Source: DASZOC01 sp035550975
GTDB taxonomy: Bacteria; Actinomycetota; CADDZG01; WHSQ01
Direction of reading: 5' to 3'
Assembly (NCBI GenBank): GCA_035550975.1
Contig: DASZOC010000053.1
Span: forward strand, 1 to 39,163
Length of the DNA stretch: 39,163 nucleotides
Made by a program: the position numbers and the translations under genes
Shown: positions 32,716-39,163 of the stretch, in pieces
How positions within the stretch are numbered: position 1 is the stretch's first letter
Layout: every line of letters begins with the position of its first letter
The notes under the pieces: generated by a model
What the model was told of the DNA's origin: nothing
The model's input: only the letters and a program-made list of their open reading frames with translations
Database searches by the model: none

Positions 32716-34824
32716 ATGCCCCCGCGCTTCGGACGCCGCGAGGTGACGACTGTCGCCGCGTCGAACCCAACGATGACCGATCGATCCCTCGCGCGAACGA
32801 AGGAGATCGTTCTTCTCATCACGGCGGTTGGGCTTCCGCTCGTGTTCTACGGCGAACATGAAGATCAGCCCTTCAACATCACCAAGTTGTCTCTGTTGTT
32901 CGCCGGCGTGTCCTGTGGTGTCGCGCTCCACGTGATCCAGCTCGCGTTCGGCCACCGAACGCGCGGGGTCCCTGCGATCAGCATTCCAGCACTCGCGTTG
33001 ACACTCCCTCTACTCGTGTCGTGGGCGTTGTCTCCCTATCAGGAGTGGGCGCTGTTCGGCCAGTTCTCTCGATTCAACGGACTGCTGCCGTACGCCCTGT
33101 TCGCCGTGCTCGGCGTGCTGCTCGTCGATTCCTTCTGGGATCGACCGCGGACGTTGGGCTACGCGATAGCAGCCACGGGCGCTGTCGTCGGTGCTTATGC
33201 GTTCGTTCAGGCAGTGGGGCTGGACCCGCTGTGGAAGCCCGGTAGGGACGCGGGAACGGTGTTCCCACCCTCCACCATCGGCCACTACAACTTCGCAGGC
33301 GGTTTTCTTGCGATATCCCTACCGTTCAGCATCTTTCTCTGGGTCCGTCAGGAGCCATCGTGGGTCGGGATGGTCGCGACGGTTGCAACGATCCTCGGCC
33401 TCGTGATGACTAACAGCCAGGGCGGCTGGATCGCCGCGGTAGTCGGGCTGCTGATCCTCGGCGGCGCGTTCGCTGCAGAACGCTGGCACGCCGCACGGAT
33501 AGTTTCGCTCGTCGCCGCCGCCGTCTTAGTCGCGGCGCTCGTCGTTGGTGTGGTCATCAGTGCAGATGCGACGCGACCGCTACTCGGAGCCACGGCAAAA
33601 ACCCGCGGCCTTCTCTGGGTGACGGCTGTCGAGATGGGAGCTGACTCTCCGCTCGTCGGGCGCGGACCGGCGGCGTATGCCGTCGAGGGCGTCCGGTACA
33701 GACCCCTCGAATATGTCCTACTGGAGAACAACACCAAAGCTGATGATCCACACAGCGTTCCGCTGTCGTTCTGGGCGAACGCTGGCGCTCTCGGCGGCAT
33801 TGGGTTCTTGCTGTTCACCTTCTGGATCTTGAGGCGCGGCGTTCGCCTTCCTCGTGGTGAATCTCTCGGAGCTGCGTTCTTCGCCGGCTGTGTGGCCTAC
33901 CTTGTTCAGTCGCTCGTGAGCATCGACGAACCGTCATTAAGAGCGGGTCTGTGGGTTTCGGTTGCCGGTCTCGCGATCTGCGCCACGAAGGCAGAAACGG
34001 CTAGGACATCAACACCCCGCTCCTTCCGACTCCGACGCCTCCGTCTCGCGATCGGGCTCACGGTCGCGTTAGCGATTGCGAGCGCGGGCGTCTGGTACTC
34101 AGTGGGGTTGATGAGGACGCACCGGGACGTGGTGAGGGCGAAAGCGCTCTTCGACGAGGGCGCGGTTGGGGAGGCACAGGAGCTATTCACCCAAGCAACC
34201 AGATTCCGCTTCGAGCCTCATTATCTGAGCGCGTACGCGTTCGATCTCGGGCTAGCCGCACTCCAGGCGGAGGACGACGCCGGACCCCTGATCGCGCGCA
34301 TGGGCGAAGTGAACCGCTATCTCGGGAGATTCCCCGAGACGAGTGCATTGCTGACGGCAGCGAGGATCTATTTCTATTGGGGGCAGTTCGAAGCGTCCGG
34401 ACTAGGGCGAGCCGAGGAGATACTGCTCCTCACGGAGCCGCTGGACCCGGAGAATCCCGATGTCGAGGTCCACCTGGCCCAGGTCCACCTGGCCCAAGAT
34501 GATGCCTCCACGGCCGTCGCCATCCTCGAGCCGTTGGCACCGAGCCTCACCGGCGATGTTCCGGGCTTCTGGGGCACGCTCGCGGTAGCACGAAGGATGA
34601 ATGGCGAGATCGCCGGCGCCGACGCGGCGATGCAGCAGGCTCTCGCGCTCAACCCGAACCACTGCAACGTTCTCATCGCGCGAGCCCTCTACGAACGCAC
34701 CCGCCAGCCGAGGTTGTCGGCCGAGTTGTCGGCGACGCTCGGGCTGAACTGCCCTGTCGGGGACAGGGTCTTCCTCGAAAACCTCATCGAGCAGCGCGCA
34801 GCTCAAGAACTCACGGACGCCTGA
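32716..34824 (+). CDS. O-antigen ligase-like membrane protein with TPR tail
   Basis: Probable Wzy/WaaL-type polymerase or ligase handling lipid-linked glycan outside the membrane. 702 residues. About eleven hydrophobic helices cover 30-465, with a large extracellular loop (about 285-360) carrying ARG-like residues in VGRGPAAYAVEGVRYRP and a late ENNTKADDPHSVPLSFWANAG, as in the Wzy_C family. Residues ~480-690 are soluble helical repeats (AKALFDEGAVGEAQELFTQA; AVILEPLAPSLTG-type; ADAAMQQALALNPNHCNV), consistent with TPRs. Start ATG 32716; ATG 32773 is possible. Overlaps the end of nusB by 14 bases tail to tail. Confidence 0.82.
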   Translation: MPPRFGRREVTTVAASNPTMTDRSLARTKEIVLLITAVGLPLVFYGEHEDQPFNITKLSLLFAGVSCGVALHVIQLAFGHRTRGVPAISIPALALTLPLLVSWALSPYQEWALFGQFSRFNGLLPYALFAVLGVLLVDSFWDRPRTLGYAIAATGAVVGAYAFVQAVGLDPLWKPGRDAGTVFPPSTIGHYNFAGGFLAISLPFSIFLWVRQEPSWVGMVATVATILGLVMTNSQGGWIAAVVGLLILGGAFAAERWHAARIVSLVAAAVLVAALVVGVVISADATRPLLGATAKTRGLLWVTAVEMGADSPLVGRGPAAYAVEGVRYRPLEYVLLENNTKADDPHSVPLSFWANAGALGGIGFLLFTFWILRRGVRLPRGESLGAAFFAGCVAYLVQSLVSIDEPSLRAGLWVSVAGLAICATKAETARTSTPRSFRLRRLRLAIGLTVALAIASAGVWYSVGLMRTHRDVVRAKALFDEGAVGEAQELFTQATRFRFEPHYLSAYAFDLGLAALQAEDDAGPLIARMGEVNRYLGRFPETSALLTAARIYFYWGQFEASGLGRAEEILLLTEPLDPENPDVEVHLAQVHLAQDDASTAVAILEPLAPSLTGDVPGFWGTLAVARRMNGEIAGADAAMQQALALNPNHCNVLIARALYERTRQPRLSAELSATLGLNCPVGDRVFLENLIEQRAAQELTDA
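34468..34497 (+). repeat. Tandem 15-bp duplication inside the TPR region
   Basis: The 15-base unit GTCCACCTGGCCCAG occurs twice in direct tandem, differing only at the last base, encoding VHLAQ-VHLAQ. It keeps the frame, inserting five residues in a helix of the TPR part. Likely a slippage duplication. Confidence 0.8.
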
Positions 34825-35275
34825 CCTCGGACTCAGCGATCTTTCCGAGGACGCCGTTGACGAAGCGACCTGAATCTTCCGTCGACATCGACTTCGCCAT
34901 CTCGACCGCCTCGTTGATCACGACCGCAGTCGGCACCTCCGTCCCCCACAGAAGCTCGAATACCGCAATACGCACGAGCGTTCGGTCGATCACCGGCATG
35001 CGGTCGATCGCCCACCTGTCGGCATACCGGCTGATGAGGAAGTCGATGTCGGACAGATGCTCCTGAATGCCTGTGACGAGCGTCCGCGCGTAATCGATCG
35101 AGTCCTGCGAGGTGATCTCCGCCGGGTTCGGTTCCTCCGGAACGTCCTCGCTCGTCGGCAGCACGCGGGCACCCAGCTGCTGCGCGTCAAAGGTGTCGAC
35201 AGGTAGTTGGCCCCTGATCTCCGCCTCGTAGAGTGCATCGACCGCCAGTCGACGAGCGGCCCGCCGGCCCTTCAT
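34811..35275 (-). CDS. nusB: Transcription antitermination factor NusB
   Basis: Binds boxA RNA with NusE (S10) for rRNA antitermination. 154 residues, all helical: RRAARRLAVDALYEAEIRGQ at the N-terminus, DYARTLVTGIQEHLSDIDFLISRYADRWAIDRMPVIDRTLVRIAVFEL in the centre (one contiguous region, residues ~58-105) and VINEAVEMAKSMSTEDSGRFVNGVLGKI near the end. ATG at 35275, 30 bases after the efp stop, the usual efp-nusB pairing of Actinomycetota and Firmicutes. In related genomes a pyr operon often lies nearby; here the glycan island intervenes. Confidence 0.95.
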   Translation of the reverse strand: MKGRRAARRLAVDALYEAEIRGQLPVDTFDAQQLGARVLPTSEDVPEEPNPAEITSQDSIDYARTLVTGIQEHLSDIDFLISRYADRWAIDRMPVIDRTLVRIAVFELLWGTEVPTAVVINEAVEMAKSMSTEDSGRFVNGVLGKIAESEVRRP

Positions 35276-35305
35276 CCGGGGCGCCGGCCCATCAGGAGGA
35301 TCGCA

Positions 35306-35863
35306 TCACGCGCGCGAGGTGTATTCGCCGGTGCGTGTATCGACCTTGATCTTTTCGCCCTTCTCGATGAACAGGGGCACCTGAACAACTGCCCCCGTCT
35401 CGACCGTCGCTGGCTTCAACGCCCCGGAGACACGGTCTCCTTTCGCGCCGGGCTCCGTATCGGTCACCTCGAGCACGATCGACACCGGGAGCTCCGCCCC
35501 GATCGCGGCGCCTTCGTAGACCGGAATGTTGCAGATGACTCCGTCCTTGAGGAACTTGACGGAGTCGCCGAGCAGCTCAGGATCGACGTGTGTCTGCTCG
35601 TACGTCTCGTTGTCCATGAATACGAGCCCGGCGTCGTCCTTGTACAGATACTGCATCTCTCGCTTGTCGAGCACCGCAACGTTCACTTTCTCGTCCGCGC
35701 GGAAGGTCCGGTCCACGACCGCTCCCGTCTTGACGTTCTTCAACTTCGTCTTTACGAACGCCTGCCCCTTCCCCGGCTTCACGTGTTGGTAATAGGTGAT
35801 CGTGAAGAGCTTCCCGTCGATGTCGAGGGTCTGCCCGGGGCGGATGTCGTTGGTCGATGCCAT
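35306..35863 (-). CDS. efp: Elongation factor P
   Basis: Relieves ribosome stalling at polyproline. 185 residues, three beta-barrel domains. Domain I has the tip loop KPGKGQAF with Lys32 at the apex, then VKTKLKNVKTGAVVDRTF; domain III ends IKVDTRTGEYTSRA. The Lys tip with a PGKG loop fits actinobacterial EF-Ps, some of which are reported to work without lysine modification; no epmA/epmB/ymfI is in the window to test this. ATG start with GGAGG 6 nt upstream, the SD overlapping the upstream stop. Confidence 0.96.
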   Translation of the reverse strand: MASTNDIRPGQTLDIDGKLFTITYYQHVKPGKGQAFVKTKLKNVKTGAVVDRTFRADEKVNVAVLDKREMQYLYKDDAGLVFMDNETYEQTHVDPELLGDSVKFLKDGVICNIPVYEGAAIGAELPVSIVLEVTDTEPGAKGDRVSGALKPATVETGAVVQVPLFIEKGEKIKVDTRTGEYTSRA

Positions 35864-35873
35864 TCGTGCCCTC

Positions 35874-36944
35874 CTAGAGCTCGATCAGTCGATCCTTCGG
35901 CGCGAAACCGAGAACCTCGCCGCCTGACTCCGTGACGAGGACACAGTCCTCGATACGGATACCGGCATCATCCGGGATGTACACCCCGGGCTCGACCGTA
36001 ACTACGTCGCCTGATTCGAGGGTGTCCTCCGAGATCCGGTGCAGGCGCGGCGCTTCGTGAACGTCAAGACCGACGCCGTGCCCGAGCCCGTGGCCGAACC
36101 GTTCCGCGTGGCCCGCGGCAGAGATGACATCGCGACCCGCCTTGTCGACTTCGACCCCCGTTCGCCCGGCCGCCACAGCAGAGATACCCGCATTGTGCGC
36201 CTGCAGAACAAGCGCGTAGAGCTCTTGCTGTTCGTCGGTAGCGGGACCGAGCACGACGGTGCGAGAGAGATCGGAGCAGTAACCGTCCCGCGTGCAACCG
36301 AAATCGACCAAGACCAGGTCCCCTTTGTCGAACGTCCGGTCCCCCGGCGTGTGATGGATGTGTGCGGACAGAGGGCCCGAAGCGACGATGGGCGGAAAGG
36401 CAACTCCGTCGGCTCCGTGCTGGCGCATGTGCATCTCGACGTCCAGCGCGATGGCGCGTTCGGACACGCCGGGTACCAGACGGTCGAGGACCCACGCGAA
36501 CGTCTCGTCGCCGAGCCGCACGGCGTCGCGGATCAACTCGATCTCCTCCGCATCCTTGTTCCTGCGCAATGACTCGACCGTCCCGCCGACGGTAACGAGC
36601 TCTGCGTCCACGCTCTCGACCAGGTCGTCCCGCTCGGTCAGCGTCATCGACCCTTCGACGCCGAGCCGCGTGACTTTCCTCGCCGTCAGCTGATCCCCGA
36701 GAACGTCTGTCAGTCGCGCGGGGTAGACGAGAACATCCGCCCCCTGGACGAGCGCGCCTGCTCGAGCCTCGTAGCGCGGGTCCGTCAAGAACAGCGCGCC
36801 GTCCGCGTGTACGAGGACCTGCCCGTTCGTGCCAGAGAATCCGGTGAGGTAGCGCACGTTCGTGAGGTTCGTAACCAGCAGCGGGTCGACGTCGCCGGAC
36901 GTCAGGTCGCGCTGGAGTCTAGAGATACGTCCTTCGTGATCCAC
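35874..36944 (-). CDS. M24 metallopeptidase (Xaa-Pro aminopeptidase/dipeptidase-like)
   Basis: Cytoplasmic dinuclear-metal peptidase acting on Xaa-Pro bonds. 356 residues: an N-terminal creatinase-like domain (LLVTNLTNVRYLTGFSGTNG) and a C-terminal pita-bread domain with all five metal ligands visible: Asp in LVLVDFGC, Asp in CSDLSRTV, His in GHGLGHGVGLDVHEAP, Glu in VTVEPGVYI, Glu in IRIEDCVLV. Start GTG at 36944, one base after the aroQ stop. The position between aroQ and efp is that of the gene called pepQ in mycobacteria; aminopeptidase versus dipeptidase cannot be decided here. Confidence 0.93.
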   Translation of the reverse strand: MDHEGRISRLQRDLTSGDVDPLLVTNLTNVRYLTGFSGTNGQVLVHADGALFLTDPRYEARAGALVQGADVLVYPARLTDVLGDQLTARKVTRLGVEGSMTLTERDDLVESVDAELVTVGGTVESLRRNKDAEEIELIRDAVRLGDETFAWVLDRLVPGVSERAIALDVEMHMRQHGADGVAFPPIVASGPLSAHIHHTPGDRTFDKGDLVLVDFGCTRDGYCSDLSRTVVLGPATDEQQELYALVLQAHNAGISAVAAGRTGVEVDKAGRDVISAAGHAERFGHGLGHGVGLDVHEAPRLHRISEDTLESGDVVTVEPGVYIPDDAGIRIEDCVLVTESGGEVLGFAPKDRLIEL

Positions 36945-36945
36945 G

Positions 36946-37377
36946 CTACGAGACTAGGCCCTTCAACAACCGCAAGGCCGCGACGTAAGAGGCGGCGCCG
37001 AAACCCGCAACGATGCCGTGCGCGGCTTCTGCCGTGACGGAGCGGCGGCGCCACGGCTCACGGGCGTGGATGTTCGACAGGTGGACCTCGATCACGGGGT
37101 ACGGCACGGCGCGGATAGCGTCGGCTATCGCGCGGCTCGTGTGGGAATAAGCAGCAGGGTTCACCACCGCGCCCGAAACGGAATCGATCGCGGCATGCAG
37201 GCGCTCGATGATCTCGCCCTCACGCGCGGTCTGATAGATGTCTGGATCCAACCCGAGGTCCGCAGCTTCCGTGCGGATCGCGCGGTTGACCTCGTCGAGG
37301 TTCTGCGACCCGTACACGGATAGCTCCCTGCTGCCGAGCCTGTCGAGGTTGGGACCGTGGATGACGAGTATCTTCAC
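36946..37377 (-). CDS. aroQ: 3-dehydroquinate dehydratase, type II
   Basis: Third step of the shikimate pathway. Small flavodoxin-like dodecameric enzyme of 143 residues: ILVIHGPNLDRLGSRE, EGEIIERLHAAI, NPAAYSHTSRAIADAI (with the substrate-binding loop Tyr represented in the N-terminal region) and VIEVHLSNIHAREPWRRRS. Start GTG overlapping the aroKB stop (GTGA). Confidence 0.95.
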   Translation of the reverse strand: MKILVIHGPNLDRLGSRELSVYGSQNLDEVNRAIRTEAADLGLDPDIYQTAREGEIIERLHAAIDSVSGAVVNPAAYSHTSRAIADAIRAVPYPVIEVHLSNIHAREPWRRRSVTAEAAHGIVAGFGAASYVAALRLLKGLVS

Positions 37378-38936
37378 GGAACGACCTTCCTGAGAGCGTC
37401 CTCGATCTGCGCGTCCGTAGCTTCTACCCCAACGCGCGGCGAGCCGATACCTGCGAGCAGGACGAAGCGGGTCCCGCCCCGGTGCTTCTTGTCGCGCTTC
37501 AGGGTGCCCAAAACCCTTGCGGTGTCGAACTCACGCGCTAGCGGAAGTCCGGCCTTACCCAGAACATCGGCATGCATCTCCACGCCCTGCGCGTCGAGCA
37601 TGCCCAGATCGTGCGCAAGGTGGGCCGCAGCCATCATCCCGACGGAGATCGCCTCGCCGTGGCGTGTGCCGGTCTCGTGCTCGATCGCGTGCCCGAAGGT
37701 GTGGCCGTAATTCAGGATCTCGCGGTGCCCGGCCTCGGTCTCGTCCATCGCCACCACCCGAGCTTTGATCGCGCACGAGCGGCGCACCACGCTCTGTAGG
37801 ACATCAGGTTCGCATGCCAGCAGAGGGTCGATCTCTTCCGAAACGACACCAAGCAGATCCGGGTCCGATATGAAGCCGTATTTCACGACCTCGGCCAGCG
37901 CCGACCTGACCTCTTCGACCGGAAGCGACCGAAGCAGCGACACGTCACAGATCACGGCCAGTGGTTGGTGGATGGTCCCGATCAGGTTCTTCCCCTGCGG
38001 CAGGTTGACCGCCGTTTTCCCTCCGATCGCAGCGTCGACCTGCGCGAGCAGCGTCGTCGGCACGTGTAGCACCGGCATGCCACGGTGGTAGACGGAGGCG
38101 ATGAAGCCCGCGAGGTCGCAGACGACCCCGCCGCCGAAACCGACGACGAGATCTGATCGATGCGCTCCCCGATCCGCCATCTCTTGGAGCAACCGTCCGG
38201 CGACGTCGAGGTTCTTGCTTGACTCCCCTTCGTCGATCGTCAGAACGTCGACCTCGAACCCAGCTACGACCAGCGAATCCAGCAGTGGCTTCGCGTGTGC
38301 CGCCAAGCTCGGATGGGTGACGAGGAAGGCGCGGTCGGCCGCAGGCATGTCGACGAAGGACGGTGCGTCGGGGGCGATGTTCTCGCCGATGAGGATCGGG
38401 TACGAGCGGGGGCCGAGCTCGACGGTGACCTTCGCCGGCCCTCCCTGCACCCCTACCCCCGTCGCGCGGATGATCGAGGCGACCACCCGATCGGGCGAAA
38501 CGCTCGTCGTATCGACGACATGGCTGGCGACGCGTGCGTAGATCTGGCGCCGATCGTCATAAAGAGCCCGAGGGTCGGAGAGATGCAGCATCGGGCGTCC
38601 TGCGTCGTGGCCTATGCGCCGCATCGCCTCCGGATAAGACACATCCAGGTGAACCACGGCGTGCCACGACAGAAGCGAGCAGGTGACGGGATCGTGCACC
38701 GCTCCCCCTCCGACGGCTACGACGGCGTCCGGGCCCTGGAGAGCACGCTCTACGGCTTCCCTTTCCATCGTGCGGAAGGATGCTTCGCCTCCCTCCCTGA
38801 AGATCGTGCCGATCGTCTTGCCGGCCGCCTGCTCGACGAGCTCGTCGGTGTCGATGAAAGGAAGGTTGACCCTTTCCGCAAGAAGGCGACCGACCGTCGT
38901 CTTACCCGCACCCATGAAGCCGACGAGAACGATCAT
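37374..38936 (-). CDS. aroKB: Shikimate kinase / 3-dehydroquinate synthase fusion
   Basis: One 520-residue polypeptide with two shikimate-pathway enzymes. Residues 1 to ~165 are shikimate kinase: Walker A GFMGAGKTTVGRLLA, IDTDEL, EGGEASFRTMEREAV, AVGGGAV and RPMLHL. Residues ~180-520 are dehydroquinate synthase: DEGESSKNL, GFGGGVVCDLAGFIASVYHRG, PTTLLAQVDAAIGGKTAVN, AEVVKYG and the metal His pairs in NYGHTFGHAIEHETGTRHGEA. In most Actinomycetota aroK and aroB are separate neighbours. Both halves keep their active sites. ATG at 38936 overlaps the aroC stop (ATGA); a longer open frame upstream lies antiframe over aroC. Confidence 0.94.
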   Translation of the reverse strand: MIVLVGFMGAGKTTVGRLLAERVNLPFIDTDELVEQAAGKTIGTIFREGGEASFRTMEREAVERALQGPDAVVAVGGGAVHDPVTCSLLSWHAVVHLDVSYPEAMRRIGHDAGRPMLHLSDPRALYDDRRQIYARVASHVVDTTSVSPDRVVASIIRATGVGVQGGPAKVTVELGPRSYPILIGENIAPDAPSFVDMPAADRAFLVTHPSLAAHAKPLLDSLVVAGFEVDVLTIDEGESSKNLDVAGRLLQEMADRGAHRSDLVVGFGGGVVCDLAGFIASVYHRGMPVLHVPTTLLAQVDAAIGGKTAVNLPQGKNLIGTIHQPLAVICDVSLLRSLPVEEVRSALAEVVKYGFISDPDLLGVVSEEIDPLLACEPDVLQSVVRRSCAIKARVVAMDETEAGHREILNYGHTFGHAIEHETGTRHGEAISVGMMAAAHLAHDLGMLDAQGVEMHADVLGKAGLPLAREFDTARVLGTLKRDKKHRGGTRFVLLAGIGSPRVGVEATDAQIEDALRKVVP

Positions 38937-39163
38937 CGCGGCCGCCTTGCGTCGGTCCGTTCTCGGTATCTCTGTACCGTTGCTTCCAAGTCGGCAGCCG
39001 TGTCGCCGCCGAACATCTCGAGCATCGCGTCCGCCAGGACGAGCGCGACCACTGACTCGCACACGACCGCAGCGGCAGGGACAGCACAGACATCCGTTCG
39101 CTCTTGGAAAGCTTCCGTAGGTTGACCAGAAGTCATGTCGACGCTGCGCAGACGCTTCTTCAG
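38933..39163 (-). CDS. aroC: Chorismate synthase, C-terminal part (cut by window edge)
   Basis: The frame is open to the window end and reads KKRLRSVDM then ERTDVCAVPAAAVVCESVVALVLADAMLEMFGGD, the characteristic C-terminus of chorismate synthase (R-x-D-x-CAVPAA motif). About 76 residues are present; the catalytic N-terminal part lies outside the window. It ends TGA overlapping the aroKB ATG (ATGA). Last common step of aromatic amino-acid synthesis, so this operon encodes kinase, synthase, dehydratase and chorismate synthase together. Confidence 0.92.
   Translation of the reverse strand: MKKRLRSVDMTSGQPTEAFQERTDVCAVPAAAVVCESVVALVLADAMLEMFGGDTAADLEATVQRYRERTDARRPR

Noticed and set aside
35276..35305. 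GC-rich palindrome between efp and nusB as terminator
   Set aside because: Short stem and no U-tract; the two genes are normally co-transcribed.

Overview
The window is a high-GC stretch that reads as a deep-branching member of the Actinomycetota. The pointers are an actinobacterial integration host factor (MihF) gene, a PriA without a Walker A motif, frequent GTG/TTG starts, and a gene order close to that known from mycobacteria and streptomycetes (aro-pepQ-efp-nusB, pyrR-B-C-carAB-pyrF-mihF-gmk-rpoZ-coaBC-metK-priA-def-fmt-rpe-rib). The class 1B dihydroorotate dehydrogenase (PyrD+PyrK), the AroK-AroB fusion and pyrE inside the operon differ from the mycobacterial version, so a lineage outside the classical orders is likely. 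I cannot name a genus. No tRNA, rRNA, CRISPR array or insertion sequence was recognised.

Right end (38936-34811, minus strand): the 3' end of aroC, then an aroK-aroB fusion, aroQ, an M24 aminopeptidase, efp and nusB. This is a tightly packed shikimate/translation operon.

Middle (24572-34824): about 10 kb of cell-surface glycan genes with visibly more A/T at third codon positions than the flanks. They encode a priming sugar-phosphate transferase, two GT4 glycosyltransferases, a Wzm/Wzt-type ABC exporter, a methyltransferase-GT2-GT2 fusion, and an O-antigen-ligase-like membrane protein with a TPR tail. The transcription units alternate strand and overlap tail to tail. The block sits between nusB and pyrR, two parts of an otherwise conserved housekeeping order, which suggests an acquired island.

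Left part (24576-20, minus strand): a near-continuous run of housekeeping genes, most overlapping by 1-4 bases. It starts at a pyrimidine leader (promoter, PyrR-type RNA hairpin, a short leader ORF with a perfect Shine-Dalgarno, an intrinsic terminator). It then encodes all of de novo UMP synthesis (pyrR, pyrB, pyrC, carA, carB, pyrK, pyrD, pyrF, pyrE), with a tiny basic protein gene and a VOC-family gene between carA and carB. MihF, guanylate kinase, RNA polymerase omega, CoaBC, MetK, PriA, peptide deformylase, Met-tRNA formyltransferase, ribulose-phosphate epimerase and a REC-GGDEF response regulator follow. Last come an FMN riboswitch with ribD-ribE-ribBA-ribH, then hisG and a cold-shock protein.

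The strongest lead is the pyr leader. PyrR binding would cover the ribosome site of a leader peptide whose coding region runs through the terminator and ends overlapping the pyrR start codon. The terminator's 3' arm also holds the pyrR Shine-Dalgarno. This would combine transcription attenuation with translational coupling. Other leads are two essential genes without an ATG/GTG/TTG start (fmt, gmk), a textbook leaderless promoter for mihF, and a 35-residue basic protein whose first residues resemble ribosomal protein bTHX.
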